From Prochlorococcus sp. AG-402-B05 (GTDB lineage Bacteria; Cyanobacteriota; Cyanobacteriia; PCC-6307; Cyanobiaceae), in assembly GCA_003279635.1 (NCBI GenBank), contig QCHK01000001.1, positions 69,697-133,696 on the forward strand: a stretch of DNA of 64,000 bases, in the 5' to 3' direction. Under the pieces are notes generated by a model, which ran no database searches, had not been told where the DNA came from, and saw only the letters and a list, made by a program, of their open reading frames with translations. The position numbers were made by a program, and so were the translations under genes. Shown piece after piece: positions 1-10,322 of the stretch. Position 1 is the stretch's first letter. Every line of letters starts with the position of its first letter.

Positions 1-192
1 GAGTTTGATCAAAACTTATTGGTTTCCAAGCTTGGTTTAAAAATGTAAGAATTAGAAAAATTGAAGTGCTAGTAAAAAAAAGTAATTGCCAAAGTTCAGT
101 TAAAAAGTTTTTATTTTGAGTAATAAACGAGACTTTTTCAGTTGATATTCGATTGTTTTTATGTGAGTTTCTTTTTTTTCTTTTATGTGATT

Positions 193-603
193 TCAAAGGT
201 CGCATCTTGCTCTGGACATAAGTTTTTCCATCCATTGACGAGCACGTTCAGCATCTGAAAAAGGCACATCTATCTCTCTCCCTGAACCTACAAGTCTTAA
301 TCGGCAACGTCCTTCAGATTCTTTTGTTAAAGGTGCTTCACCTGAGCTGAGAGCCATCAGCTCAACCATTTCTAATTTCTTAACTTCGAAAGTTGCTTCC
401 TCTTTAAAGCTGCCAGCCTCAAAGCTGCTCCAGCTTAAAATGCCAGCTTTTAATCGAGCAGCTCCTGTTCCATCAAGCTTGGCTAGCTCAGAACCTTTTG
501 CCCAAACCAAGTAGAGATTCTGTCGTCTTCTCTCTATCCATCCAAGGGACGCTATGAGGATAAAAGCCATTAGTAATGGCAACCAAAGTAGACCGTGAAT
601 CAT
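193..603 (-). CDS. Conserved hypothetical membrane-anchored protein
   Basis: This 136-residue protein has one hydrophobic segment at about residues 3-21, then a soluble charged domain with no motif I recognise. The ATG at 603 is the only good start. It lies 36 bases downstream of the D-Ala-D-Ala ligase gene on the same strand, so it is probably co-transcribed with ddl and miaB. In related cyanobacteria this position precedes ftsQ/ftsZ, which would lie left of the window. A link to envelope or division is therefore an inference from context only. Function unknown. Confidence 0.75.
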   Translation of the reverse strand: MIHGLLWLPLLMAFILIASLGWIERRRQNLYLVWAKGSELAKLDGTGAARLKAGILSWSSFEAGSFKEEATFEVKKLEMVELMALSSGEAPLTKESEGRCRLRLVGSGREIDVPFSDAERARQWMEKLMSRARCDL

Positions 604-639
604 TTTTTGAAAAAGATATTTAAAAATGTCATGGTTAAT

Positions 640-1686
640 TCATTCTTTAGCTGTTTCTATGAGACTAGCAATAAGTTTTTCTAGTTTTAATCCAGAAGCT
701 TCCCACAATGTCGGATACATGCTTGTTTTAGTAAAGCCTGGCAAGGTATTGACTTCATTGATATAAATCTGTTGCGTACTCTCTTGATAAAAAAAATCGA
801 CTCTTGCTAAACCATAAGCATTAATCGCTTTACAGGCCTCTATAGCTAGTTTTCGTATCTTATTAGCTATCTCTACATTTAAATCAGCTGGGATAATTGT
901 ACTGCTTAGATTCGTATTGTATTTAGACTCATATGTATACCAATCAGTTTGAAATTTAACTTCCCCAATAACAGATGATTTCATCATTGACTTTCCTAAA
1001 ACTCCGCATTCAAGTTCTCTTCCTTCTATACTTTTTTCCACTATAATTCTGTCATCAAATTTTGCTGCAACTTCTATTCCAGTAATAAATTCCTCTTTTG
1101 AGTATGCTTTTGTTATGCCGATAGAAGAACCTAGATTGGCAGGCTTAATAAAACAAGGATAACTAATTATTTCATTTATTTTTTCATAAATAGATTTCAT
1201 ATATAAATTATTTTGGATATCAGCTTTGTTTAAGCTTATATAAGGAACTTGAGGTAAAAGATATGATTTAAATACTGATTTCATTGCTATTTTATCCATC
1301 CCTAATGCGGACCCGAGAACACCCGAACCTACAAATGGTTTTCCAGTTGATTTAAACACTCCTTGGATTACACCATCCTCTCCATTTGGTCCATGAAGAC
1401 AAGGGAACCAGACATCAATATCTTCCATTTTTGATAAATTGGTGAGATTAACTCTTCTTTCTTCAAAGAATAAATGATCTTTTTTATTAAATAAAATGGA
1501 TTCTGAAAATATATAGTCATGCCAAAAACCGGACTTATCGATATAAATTGGTCTGGCTAAATAACGTTCCTTATTACTTAAATGTCTTAAAGCACTATAA
1601 ATAGTTTTTGCCGATTTTATAGAGACTGCATGTTCACTAGAGTTGCCTCCAAAAACAACTCCTATAACTGCTTTGTTCGTTAACAT
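640..1686 (-). CDS. ddl: D-alanine--D-alanine ligase
   Basis: This ATP-grasp enzyme joins two D-alanines for peptidoglycan precursor synthesis in the cytoplasm. The glycine-rich GGNSSEH segment is at residues 13-19 and the substrate-loop motif HGPNGEDG at 98-105. The KPANLGSSIG ATP-binding stretch begins at 181, and a NEVNTLPGFT motif near the C-terminus supplies the metal and D-Ala ligands. The length of 348 residues is normal for the family. It sits between miaB and a small membrane protein on the same strand, 53 bases after miaB, consistent with one transcription unit. Confidence 0.95.
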   Translation of the reverse strand: MLTNKAVIGVVFGGNSSEHAVSIKSAKTIYSALRHLSNKERYLARPIYIDKSGFWHDYIFSESILFNKKDHLFFEERRVNLTNLSKMEDIDVWFPCLHGPNGEDGVIQGVFKSTGKPFVGSGVLGSALGMDKIAMKSVFKSYLLPQVPYISLNKADIQNNLYMKSIYEKINEIISYPCFIKPANLGSSIGITKAYSKEEFITGIEVAAKFDDRIIVEKSIEGRELECGVLGKSMMKSSVIGEVKFQTDWYTYESKYNTNLSSTIIPADLNVEIANKIRKLAIEACKAINAYGLARVDFFYQESTQQIYINEVNTLPGFTKTSMYPTLWEASGLKLEKLIASLIETAKE

Positions 1687-1739
1687 ATTTAATGAATTTG
1701 TTTTTTAATTATGTATCAATTTTGATATGTAAGATCTTT

Positions 1740-3131
1740 TCAAAGTAATTTGGCTGTTAAAGAAAAAGGACGAACATCAGTAATCTTTACCTTGATAAGT
1801 TCACCAAGTTTGTTTCCTACTCCATTTTCTAATGATCTTGGGAAAAAAGTGAGACGGTTTGTACGTGTTCGCCCCATTAATTGAAAACTATCTTTTGGAT
1901 TAATATTCTCAATAAGTATTTCTTGAGATGTATTTTTATATCTTTGATTTCTTTCTTTAGCTATATTTTCAACCAAACTATTTATTTCTCTAAGTCTCTT
2001 TACTTTTATATCTTCGTTTAATTGTCTAGGCCAGGATGCTGCTGGAGTATTTGGTCTAGGAGAGTATGCGGCTGTATTGACATGATCAAATTTTATTTGA
2101 TCGATTAATGATAAAGTTTGTTCATAATCAGTTTGACTTTCTCCTGGAAAAGCTACGATTGCATCCCCACTAATTGCTGCTTGAGGTATTTTAGCCTTGA
2201 TGTAATTAATAATATTTTTATAGCTTTCAATTGTATAGCCCCGCCCCATATTTTTCAGAATCTTATTACTTCCACTTTGAAATGGGATGTGAAAGTGTTC
2301 GCAGACTTTTGGCAGTTCTGAGCATGTATCTATTAATTCCCTAGTAAAGTAGCGAGGATGACTCGTTGCAAATCTAATGCGTTCAATCCCTTCAATATCA
2401 TGAATAAATTTTAATAAATAAGATAGTGTTATTTGTGCAGAACCTTCTTTATTTTGACTTTGAAAGTCTCTGCCATAAGCATCTATATTCTGTCCCAGAA
2501 GAGTTATCTCTTTATAACCACTTTTTGCTAAATCCTCAACTTCTGATTTAATAGCTTCTGGTGTTCTTGATTGCTCTTTTCCTCTCACAGAAGGAACCAC
2601 ACAATATGTACAACGCTCATTACATCCGTAAATAATATTTACCCATCCGCAAATGGAACTATCTCTTCTTGGAGTTGTTATGTCCTCAAGTATAAATTGT
2701 TCTTCAGTAGCAAGAACTTGTTGGCCACTATCAACTTGATTGAGCAAACTTTCTAGACGATTGCAATGTTGAGGTCCCATTAGAAGATCTATTTCTGGGA
2801 CTCGCCTTAAAAGAGATTCTCCTTCTTGCTGTGCCAAGCAACCTGCAACGACAATTTTTAGATTTGGTAATGATCTTTTTCTTATTGCCTGTCTTCCGAG
2901 GTAGCTATAAACTTTTTGCTCTGCACTATCGCGAATAGTACATGTGTTATAAAGAACTAAATCTGCATTAAGTTCTTCTTCTGCAGGGTAATAACCCATA
3001 TATTCAAGTATTCCTGACATCCTTTCCGAGTCAGCTTTGTTCATTTGACATCCAAAAGTTGTAATCCAATAGCTACCTCTTGGGGCCTTGATTGGAGGCT
3101 GATTTGTTTTTTGGAGCTGAACTGTTGTCAT
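1740..3131 (-). CDS. miaB: tRNA-2-methylthio-N6-dimethylallyladenosine synthase (MiaB)
   Basis: This radical-SAM methylthiotransferase modifies A37 of tRNAs that read codons starting with U. The N-terminal MTTase domain has its cluster cysteines at 28, 64 and 98. The radical SAM signature with cysteines 170, 174 and 177 follows, and a C-terminal TRAM-like region starts at about residue 390. Length (463) is typical. The start lies 81 bases from the tRNA-His gene on the same strand, so both may share upstream sequence. Confidence 0.95.
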   Translation of the reverse strand: MTTVQLQKTNQPPIKAPRGSYWITTFGCQMNKADSERMSGILEYMGYYPAEEELNADLVLYNTCTIRDSAEQKVYSYLGRQAIRKRSLPNLKIVVAGCLAQQEGESLLRRVPEIDLLMGPQHCNRLESLLNQVDSGQQVLATEEQFILEDITTPRRDSSICGWVNIIYGCNERCTYCVVPSVRGKEQSRTPEAIKSEVEDLAKSGYKEITLLGQNIDAYGRDFQSQNKEGSAQITLSYLLKFIHDIEGIERIRFATSHPRYFTRELIDTCSELPKVCEHFHIPFQSGSNKILKNMGRGYTIESYKNIINYIKAKIPQAAISGDAIVAFPGESQTDYEQTLSLIDQIKFDHVNTAAYSPRPNTPAASWPRQLNEDIKVKRLREINSLVENIAKERNQRYKNTSQEILIENINPKDSFQLMGRTRTNRLTFFPRSLENGVGNKLGELIKVKITDVRPFSLTAKLL

Positions 3132-3212
3132 CGTGAAGCTATATATTTTTTCTTTGAAATAAAATTATTCTAGGAAATTTTTTTAAAGGGATTTAAATAA
3201 AAAAAATTTGAG

Positions 3213-3286
3213 GGCGGATGAGGGGATTCGAACCCCCGGATGGCGGCACCACAAGCCGCTGCCTTAACCACTTGGCGACACCCGCC
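3213..3286 (-). tRNA. tRNA-His (GTG)
   Basis: Read on the minus strand this is a full cloverleaf with anticodon GTG in a CTTGTGGTG context and a TTCGAAT T-loop. The encoded 5' G at the -1 position pairs with the final C73, the histidine identity feature. The acceptor stem pairs throughout, with one G-T wobble. It lies 81 bases upstream of miaB. Confidence 0.95.
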
Positions 3287-3490
3287 TCGAAATGAGAATT
3301 TATCAAACTTTTGCCATTTTAAAAGATCAAAATGATTTAGCTAAATATATTCCTAAATTATTCTAACTTGGAAGTTTCTAGAATTATCACTTTTTGTATG
3401 TTGATCACAACGCATTTTAAAGATATTAAAGTTACTGTGGATTTGTGAGGCCTTGAAAACAGGCTTTTGACTTGGTGATTGTATTATTAA

Positions 3491-4804
3491 GTGACTTTAG
3501 AAAAAGAAGAATTCAATTTATCTACTAAAGCGTCTGGTCGTATTGATGTTTTAGTACCAAGATGCTTGATTGGAGAGGGTGCAAATATTCTGGGATTAAC
3601 AGTTGACTTTGAAGGGTTATGTTCGCTTCAAGTTGAGTGGAGGCATGGAAAAATCTGCTCAATTAAAGGTTTAAAAGATGCTTCAAAAGTTCCTAATGAA
3701 ATCCTTCTACCTAGATTTTCTGAACCTCATGCTCATTTAGATAAAGCATTTTCATGGTCTCGAGCTCCTAATTATAAAGGGAGTTATCAAGAAGCTTTAA
3801 TAGCCAATTTAAATGACTATAAAAGTAGGTCTCAAGGCCAATTGCTTTTTAGTGTTGAAAAATCTCTGAACCTAGCCCTTGTTAATGGTATCCGTGCAAT
3901 TAGATCTCATATAGATAGCTTTGGAGAAAATGTAATGAGAGATTGGGACCTATTAGAAGATGTTAGAAAAAAATGGCGAGACAAAATTTTCTTACAATTT
4001 GTGGCTTTAGTCCCATTAGAGTTTTGGCAAACGTATGAAGGTGAGCTTTTAGCGCAAAGAGTTGCTTTGAATGGAGATCTTCTAGGAGGAGTCATAGCTC
4101 CTCCTTTTAATAAAAAGAAGACAATTAAGTCTTTATTACACTTAGTTCAACTTGCAAATAGACTTAATTGTGATATTGATCTTCATATTGATGAGTCTCA
4201 GTCTTGTCCTGCTGCAGGGGTGAAATTGCTTCTTGAAGTATTAAGCCGTATTAAAAATGAGATATCAATAACTTGTAGTCATTTGAGCAGTATGGCTTTA
4301 CTAAGAGAAAAATCGATTTCAAATTTGGCAAAGGAAATGGCTGAAAAGAAATTAAATGTTGTTGCTTTACCACTTACGAATTTTTGGCTGCTCGGCAGAA
4401 ATGAACGATCTACTTCAATTAAAAGACCTCTAGCTCCAATATTTCAACTTCAAAAGGCTGGGGTTGTTGTATCTGTAGGCGGAGACAATGTAAATGATGC
4501 ATGGTTTCCATTCACTAATTTTGATCCAATAAATTTAATGGCTTTTTCAATGCCAATTGCTCATTTAGCTCCCTGGGATAGATTGGGCCTTTCTCCATTT
4601 ACTTCTTCCCCAGCAAGTATTCTGAATCTTCAATGGGATGGCGTTTTACAAAAAGGAAGTCCTGCCGATTTTGTTTTGTTAGATTCAAATAGTTGGGTGA
4701 AAGCTTTGTCTGAAAGACCTAAAAGAAGAGTAGTAGTTAATGGCGAATTTTTAAATGAATTGCCTAAAAACAAAAAATCAACATTCAACAATTCTCACCT
4801 ATGA
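3491..4804 (+). CDS. Amidohydrolase, cytosine-deaminase-like
   Basis: This metal-dependent hydrolase of the amidohydrolase superfamily has 437 residues. The metal-binding HxH is at residues 80-82 in the EPHAHLDKAF context typical of CodA/AtzB-type deaminases. Further ligand candidates are a histidine in DLHID, a histidine in CSHLSSM and an aspartate in GGDNVNDAW. The start is a GTG at 3491. It overlaps the next gene by 4 bases (ATGA), so the two are translationally coupled. The true substrate is unknown; cytosine deaminase is one option, but a ring-opening or creatinine-like amidohydrolase is equally possible. Confidence 0.8.
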   Translation: MTLEKEEFNLSTKASGRIDVLVPRCLIGEGANILGLTVDFEGLCSLQVEWRHGKICSIKGLKDASKVPNEILLPRFSEPHAHLDKAFSWSRAPNYKGSYQEALIANLNDYKSRSQGQLLFSVEKSLNLALVNGIRAIRSHIDSFGENVMRDWDLLEDVRKKWRDKIFLQFVALVPLEFWQTYEGELLAQRVALNGDLLGGVIAPPFNKKKTIKSLLHLVQLANRLNCDIDLHIDESQSCPAAGVKLLLEVLSRIKNEISITCSHLSSMALLREKSISNLAKEMAEKKLNVVALPLTNFWLLGRNERSTSIKRPLAPIFQLQKAGVVVSVGGDNVNDAWFPFTNFDPINLMAFSMPIAHLAPWDRLGLSPFTSSPASILNLQWDGVLQKGSPADFVLLDSNSWVKALSERPKRRVVVNGEFLNELPKNKKSTFNNSHL

Positions 4805-6153
4805 CTAATACAGAGAAAGTAGAGTTGCTTTTAAGTGAACTAAAATCAGTACCTGATCTAGAGATCTATCAAAAAACTAGTGATTTAAAAAGGTTCTCTA
4901 AAGACTTCTTTGATTATTCGCCAATATTAATTGATGAATTAAAAGATTGTTTGGCTGACATAGTCGTTCGACCGCTTTCGGTAGATGCGATTATTGCTGT
5001 GGCTCAAATGTGTAATAAGTATTTAACACCTTTGACCCTTAGAGGCTCTGGAACAGGAAATTATGGTCAGTGTGTTCCACTTAACGGTGGAGTCGTTATG
5101 GTTATGTCTGGTCTTCGGAAAATTAGAAATTTCGATTCAAAATCAGGTGAAATCACAGTTGAATCTGGTTGTTTACTTAGAGATATTAATGATGAGTTGA
5201 TCAAGCATGGTCGTCAGTTACGGTTGCTTCCGAGTACATGGAGAAGCGCTTCTATTGGTGGCTTTATTGCTGGCGGTTCAGGCGGGATAGGATCTGTTCG
5301 TTGGGGCTTCCTTAGAGATCCTGGGCATTTGCAGGCCTTAGAAGTCATAACGACTGAGGATTCACCAAGAAAACTTGAATTGAATGCAAACAATTCCGAA
5401 GCTTTAAATCATGCTTATGGAACCAACGGAATTATTACTGCATTGACATTAACAACTGCTCCATATGTTGAATGGCAACAAATAGTAGTCGATTGTTTTG
5501 ATTTGGATCAGGCGGTTGACTTGTTAAGCAAATTTAGTTGCGCAGCACTGGAGCTTTATTTGGGAACTTTGTTAGATAAAGAAATTGTTACTTGCCTTCC
5601 CTCTGGGTCTGGCAAACCTTCAAGTAAACATAGAATTTTACTTTTGGTTTCACCTGATGGTGTTAGTACCGTTGAGCGACTTGCGAAATCGGCTGGCGCT
5701 GATTTTGATGACTTAGGTCCAGAAAACCTTAAGGCAGGGACTGGACTTCGAGAGCTTTCTTGGAACCACACGACTTTACATATGCGTGGCATAGATCCTA
5801 ATTGGACATATTTGCAAATGCTTCTTCCTCAGCCTGAGTTAGAAATGATGAAAAAATTGAAATCCGAGTGGGGAGCAAATCTTCTATGGCATTTGGAATG
5901 TGTTCGTCAAAATGGAGTTCAAAGATTAGCTTCACTTCCTCTTGTTAAGTGGCAAGGTGAAGAAGCTATGAATGAATTAATCAGTCAATGCAGAGAGCTT
6001 GGTGCAGTGATTTTTAACCCGCATACAATCACTGTTGAAGATGGAGGTCTAGGTGTGATTGATTCTGATCAAGTGCAAGCTAAGAGTAACTTTGATCCAA
6101 AAGGGATTCTCAATCCAGGTAAACTCAAAGGATGGAATCTAAAAGTCAATTGA
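4801..6153 (+). CDS. FAD-binding oxidoreductase (GlcD/lactate-dehydrogenase-like)
   Basis: This 450-residue protein has an N-terminal PCMH-type FAD-binding domain with the LRGSGTGNYGQ pyrophosphate-binding stretch at about residues 80-90. It ends with the FDPKGILNPGK motif characteristic of the GlcD/D-lactate dehydrogenase C-terminal cap family. It should oxidise a 2-hydroxy acid or similar substrate and pass electrons onward. It is coupled by a 4-base overlap to the preceding amidohydrolase, which suggests one catabolic or salvage pathway. The substrate cannot be read from sequence. Confidence 0.8.
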   Translation: MTNTEKVELLLSELKSVPDLEIYQKTSDLKRFSKDFFDYSPILIDELKDCLADIVVRPLSVDAIIAVAQMCNKYLTPLTLRGSGTGNYGQCVPLNGGVVMVMSGLRKIRNFDSKSGEITVESGCLLRDINDELIKHGRQLRLLPSTWRSASIGGFIAGGSGGIGSVRWGFLRDPGHLQALEVITTEDSPRKLELNANNSEALNHAYGTNGIITALTLTTAPYVEWQQIVVDCFDLDQAVDLLSKFSCAALELYLGTLLDKEIVTCLPSGSGKPSSKHRILLLVSPDGVSTVERLAKSAGADFDDLGPENLKAGTGLRELSWNHTTLHMRGIDPNWTYLQMLLPQPELEMMKKLKSEWGANLLWHLECVRQNGVQRLASLPLVKWQGEEAMNELISQCRELGAVIFNPHTITVEDGGLGVIDSDQVQAKSNFDPKGILNPGKLKGWNLKVN

Positions 6154-6178
6154 TTTAATTGCTATATTTTTAAACAAT

Positions 6179-7417
6179 TTAACTTGTCAATATTTTTCTT
6201 TGAAAAAGGTCACCTATTAAATATAGCGATCCTGAGATAATTGGTGGTGGAGATGGCCATCTATGTTGTTTTTTAAGTGCTGATAAAACTTCTTCTACAC
6301 TAAATGCTTCTTTGATTTGGTTTTTATATTCAGGGCAGAAACTTAAAATTTGATCTTTTGACCAGCTTTGTTGGCCAGGGACAGGAACTATCCAAGCTAA
6401 ATCTTTCTCTCTAACTAGTTTATACAAAATGCCTATCATGTCTTTTCTTTTTTGAATCCCTAGTATCCAAATAATTCCACTTTTTTGATTAGTCCATGTG
6501 TCCCTTTCAATTGATAATTGATTAGCCGCATTAGGATTATGTGCACCATCAACAACTATGGGCATCCCTTCCCATTTTGTTGTTTGAAGTCTTCCAGGCC
6601 ATTTAGCAAGAGATAAGCCTTCTCGAAGTTGTCCTTCAGAAATATTCCAGCCAATATTTTTTAAGGATTCAATAACCCCTTTGGCTACAGCTGCATTTTC
6701 TTTCTGTATTACTCCTGAGAGGCCGAGTTCCCAGTCTGATGGAATTGGATCTACCCAATGAATGACTGCTTGTTTCCTCTTGGCAGTCTCTTCTAAAACT
6801 CTTTTTACAATATGGTCTTGAGTAGCTGTAATGACAGTGCTCTTTGTAGTTATTACAGCTGCTTTCTCAATAGCTATTTTTTCTAGACTATTGCCTAAGT
6901 ATTCACAATGATCAAGCCCAATAGCTCCAAATGCAATAATAGGTCTATATTTATGCGCGGTTGTTGCATCAAGTCTACCTCCAAGCCCTACTTCAAGGAT
7001 AAGAAGTTCAACTTCCCTTAAAGTAAAATATTTAAGTGCTATTGCAATTACACATTCAAAAGGAGTCAAGCTATATTTTTTTGCAATTGGAGAAAGAGAC
7101 AGGCTTAATGCTTGAAATTCTTCTTTTGATATTGGAGTCTTGTTGATACATATTCTCTCAACCCAATCAACCAAATGGGGAGAAGTGGTAACTCCAGTTT
7201 TGATATTTACTAAGCTAAGAACACTATTAATAAAAGCGCCAATAGAGCCTTTCCCATTTGTTCCTGCTATGTGAATAGCAGGTTTTTTTTTGCAGGGATC
7301 TCCCATGGCATTAATAGCCAATGACATACGATCTATGCCCAGATTCATATCTTTATATTCTTTGCTCTTGCTTTCAGAAATGAAATTCGATTGTGCTATG
7401 AAAGTTTCATCAGACAT
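6179..7417 (-). CDS. folC: Folylpolyglutamate synthase / dihydrofolate synthase
   Basis: This Mur-ligase-family enzyme adds glutamate to dihydropteroate or folate. The P-loop AGTNGKGS is at residues 51-58. A VDGAHNPNAA motif, typical of FolC, lies in the C-terminal half. The 412-residue length fits a single bifunctional enzyme. Its start overlaps the 3' end of argD by 22 bases on the same strand, so the two are probably one operon. It converges with the FAD-oxidase gene, 25 bases away. Confidence 0.92.
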   Translation of the reverse strand: MSDETFIAQSNFISESKSKEYKDMNLGIDRMSLAINAMGDPCKKKPAIHIAGTNGKGSIGAFINSVLSLVNIKTGVTTSPHLVDWVERICINKTPISKEEFQALSLSLSPIAKKYSLTPFECVIAIALKYFTLREVELLILEVGLGGRLDATTAHKYRPIIAFGAIGLDHCEYLGNSLEKIAIEKAAVITTKSTVITATQDHIVKRVLEETAKRKQAVIHWVDPIPSDWELGLSGVIQKENAAVAKGVIESLKNIGWNISEGQLREGLSLAKWPGRLQTTKWEGMPIVVDGAHNPNAANQLSIERDTWTNQKSGIIWILGIQKRKDMIGILYKLVREKDLAWIVPVPGQQSWSKDQILSFCPEYKNQIKEAFSVEEVLSALKKQHRWPSPPPIISGSLYLIGDLFQRKILTS

Positions 7418-8577
7418 TTATCTAGTCTCGATAAAAGCTCGTTGATTTCTTTTTTTGTAATAGTCAGAGGAGGGACTATTCTTAATACTTTTACACCAGC
7501 TGATACTAGAAGTAGTTTCTCTTCTAAGGCGGATTTGACAATATCAAGAGATGTTGTTTTGATATTGTCGTTTATAACGAGACCTTGAATAAGCCCAACG
7601 CCTCTAGTAGAAATAAAAATGTCTGAATATTTATTTGAAAGTTTAATTAATCCTTCTTTTAATTGAGTACCTCTCTCAGTGACTTTATTCAGTAGGTCTC
7701 TTTTTTGTATTTCTTTCCCAACGGTTAGAGCTGCTCTGCAAGCGAAAGGATTTCCTCCAAAAGTGCTAGCATGATCACCGGGCTGAAAGACATCAGCCAA
7801 TTGATTAACCAATAACGCTCCAATGGCATGACCTCCACCAAGCCCTTTGGCTAGTGTGAAAACATCAGGTTCAATACCTAGTTGTTCATATCCCCAAAGA
7901 GTACCTGTCCTCCCCATTCCAGTTTGTACTTCGTCAAATATCAATAAAACATTGCTGTGAGTACATTTTTTTCTTAAGAGCTCAAAAAATGATTTTTTTC
8001 CTATATTTATTCCTCCCTCACCTTGTATAGGTTCAATTAATACAGCTGCAATTTGTGGACCTGTTTTTTCTAAATCATCAAATAGATTTTCAAAAGATTT
8101 ACTGTCATTATAAGAAAAAAACTGAAATCCCTGAACCATTGGCTCGTAACCTTTGTGGTATTTCGTTTGGCCTGTCGCACTTACAGCGGCGAGTGTTCTT
8201 CCGTGAAAGCTTTCCTTTGAGCAAAGAATGACTGGGTTGTCGATATTACGTTCTATATGCCCATATTTTCTTGCCAATTTAATTGCAGCTTCGTTTGCTT
8301 CAGCACCGCTATTACAAAAAAATACACTCTTGGCAAAACTTTGTGTAGTTAACCATTGAGCTAATTCTTCTTGCTCTGGTATTCCGTAAAGGTTAGATAC
8401 GTGTTGAAGTCTTTTTAATTGTTTTGATAAGGATTTGATTAATGCTTTATCACTGTGGCCTAGTGAACATGTTGCAATGCCAGCCACAGCATCAAGATAT
8501 TTTCGGCCTTTTTTGTCCCAAACCCATGATCCTTTACCCCTAATAAGATCTAAGGGAAAACGACTGTAAGTTTTCAT
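7396..8577 (-). CDS. argD: Acetylornithine aminotransferase
   Basis: This PLP-dependent class III aminotransferase acts in arginine synthesis. Visible motifs are NSGAEANEAAIKLARK, the IFDEVQTGMGRTG stretch, and the LAKGLGGG segment holding the Schiff-base lysine. I set the start at the ATG at 8577 (MKTYSRFP, 393 residues). The reading frame stays open to 8661, but that extension lies inside the tRNA-Leu gene and would give an artefactual N-terminus. It overlaps folC downstream by 22 bases. Confidence 0.93.
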   Translation of the reverse strand: MKTYSRFPLDLIRGKGSWVWDKKGRKYLDAVAGIATCSLGHSDKALIKSLSKQLKRLQHVSNLYGIPEQEELAQWLTTQSFAKSVFFCNSGAEANEAAIKLARKYGHIERNIDNPVILCSKESFHGRTLAAVSATGQTKYHKGYEPMVQGFQFFSYNDSKSFENLFDDLEKTGPQIAAVLIEPIQGEGGINIGKKSFFELLRKKCTHSNVLLIFDEVQTGMGRTGTLWGYEQLGIEPDVFTLAKGLGGGHAIGALLVNQLADVFQPGDHASTFGGNPFACRAALTVGKEIQKRDLLNKVTERGTQLKEGLIKLSNKYSDIFISTRGVGLIQGLVINDNIKTTSLDIVKSALEEKLLLVSAGVKVLRIVPPLTITKKEINELLSRLDKCLMKLS

Positions 8578-8585
8578 TAATGAAG

Positions 8586-8667
8586 TGGGAGCGGTCGGAC
8601 TTGAACCGACAAACCCGAAGGTGCCGCATTTTGAGTGCGGTGCGTCTACCAATTCCACCACGCTCCC
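8586..8667 (-). tRNA. tRNA-Leu (CAA)
   Basis: On the minus strand this forms a class II tRNA of 82 bases including discriminator A. The GGGAGCG acceptor pairs with CGCTCCC. The anticodon loop CTCAAAA gives CAA. There is a variable arm, and the T-loop is GGTTCAAGTCC. It ends 8 bases before the argD start on the same strand. Confidence 0.95.
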
Positions 8668-8706
8668 ATGTGTTTATTTTATGTCAAAACTAGCAAAAAT
8701 ATGAAA

Positions 8707-10083
8707 CTAAGCTGCATTTTTTTGAGTATCAATATTGTCTTTACTAATTATTTTATTAGAGAAAGAACTATGAGATGTTAATTGATCAAATTTTCTAGAA
8801 ATAATAGAACCTGCACTAGTTAATTTTTCTTCTAATTTTTCATAGCCTCTATCTAAGTGTTCGAGGCCCGTGAAAATACTATTTCCTTTGGCAGAGAGAC
8901 ATGCAAGGATAATGGCAGCAGAAGAACGTAAATCTCCTCCCTCTACATATGAACCTACAAGTTCTTTTACTCCTTTTATATAAGCAGTATTGTTTTCTAG
9001 ATAAATACAGGCGCCCATTTTATTTAGCTCCAAAACGTGTTGCATTCTCTTCTCAAAAACTCTTTCTTTGATTTTGCTTGAACCTTTAGCGGTGACCATT
9101 AGTGACATAAATGGAGCCTGAAGATCAGTTGGAAAGCCAGGAAATGGACTTGTTGTTATATCAACTCCTGAAATTTCTCTTGGAATGATTTTTAAATGAT
9201 GATTCCCATGTTGAGATATTGAACAGCCACATTCTTTTAATTTTGAAATAACAGCGCTCAAATGATTTGGGATTACTGGACCAATAATGAGAGGCGATCT
9301 TGTTATTGCTGCAGCAATAAGAAAAGTTCCTGCTTCTATCCTGTCTGGGATAACACAATGAGAGGTCCCGCTTAAAGATTTAACTCCAAGTATTGTGATT
9401 CTTTTCGTTCCGGCTCCAAAAACTTTTGCTCCCATTGAATTAAGCATTTTTGCGAGATCCTGGATCTCTGGTTCTCTAGCTGGATTCGATATTGTTGTTT
9501 TGCCTAAAGCTAAGCAAGAAGCCATCAAGATGGTTTCCGTGGCTCCAACGCTGGGATATTTGAGAGTAATATTCGCCCCAAGCAATCTTTTGTCTTTGGT
9601 TGAAACTTGAGCTTTTACAACATCATTTATAACTTCAACTTCCGCACCTAAGGCTTTTAGACCATTGATATGTTCATCGACAGGTCTTGCTCCAATATTA
9701 CAGCCACCAGGTAAAGGAATTTTTGCTTCTCCAAGTCTTGTAAGTAAGGGGCCAACACAGAAAAAACTTGCTCTCAAGCTATTAACTAGTTCATACGGTA
9801 ATTCAACATTATGAATGGACTCTGAATTAATTTCGATAGAATTATTTATTTTAGTTAACTTTGCGCCCAAATTACGGAGAATCTCTGACATGACTTCAAT
9901 GTCCGTAAGTTGTGGAACATTTTGAATGAGGAGTTTTTCTTTCGTAAGAAGCGCCGCTGCCATTAAAGCTAGCGAAGAATTTTTTGCCCCACTAACTTTT
10001 AAGATCCCACTAAGTGGACGCCCTCCTTTTACCTCCAGATGTGGCGGAATATTATTCCTTTTAATTGTCGCCACACTACTCAT
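8707..10083 (-). CDS. murA: UDP-N-acetylglucosamine 1-carboxyvinyltransferase
   Basis: MurA catalyses the first committed step of peptidoglycan synthesis, transferring enolpyruvate to UDP-GlcNAc. The N-terminal [10 protein letters not shown] motif and the active-site loop with Cys128 in GGCNIGARP are both present. The cysteine rather than aspartate implies fosfomycin sensitivity by family knowledge. At 458 residues it is slightly longer than E. coli MurA because of a polar C-terminal tail. It is read divergently from the downstream RNA methyltransferase gene. Confidence 0.95.
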   Translation of the reverse strand: MSSVATIKRNNIPPHLEVKGGRPLSGILKVSGAKNSSLALMAAALLTKEKLLIQNVPQLTDIEVMSEILRNLGAKLTKINNSIEINSESIHNVELPYELVNSLRASFFCVGPLLTRLGEAKIPLPGGCNIGARPVDEHINGLKALGAEVEVINDVVKAQVSTKDKRLLGANITLKYPSVGATETILMASCLALGKTTISNPAREPEIQDLAKMLNSMGAKVFGAGTKRITILGVKSLSGTSHCVIPDRIEAGTFLIAAAITRSPLIIGPVIPNHLSAVISKLKECGCSISQHGNHHLKIIPREISGVDITTSPFPGFPTDLQAPFMSLMVTAKGSSKIKERVFEKRMQHVLELNKMGACIYLENNTAYIKGVKELVGSYVEGGDLRSSAAIILACLSAKGNSIFTGLEHLDRGYEKLEEKLTSAGSIISRKFDQLTSHSSFSNKIISKDNIDTQKNAA

Positions 10084-10322
10084 ATTGGAGCGAACTGCTT
10101 ACGAAGCCATAATGCCAAGTGGATTTCGAATAGTCCAGTCAACTTTATTGAAAATTGATGGGTTCAAATTAAATATTGATAATGTTGAAAGTTTGAATAA
10201 AATTTTTATATAGTTTTTATTGAATTTAATAAGAAAATAAGTGGTTTTTAATGCAAGAAACTTTTCTGTTTTTCAAAAATTAAATAAGTTGAGGTTGGAA
10301 AATTAATAATTCATATTCGCCA

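Noticed and set aside
8578-8661. N-terminal extension of argD
   Set aside because: The extra 28 codons lie inside the tRNA-Leu gene and do not resemble the ArgD family; ATG 8577 is the natural start.
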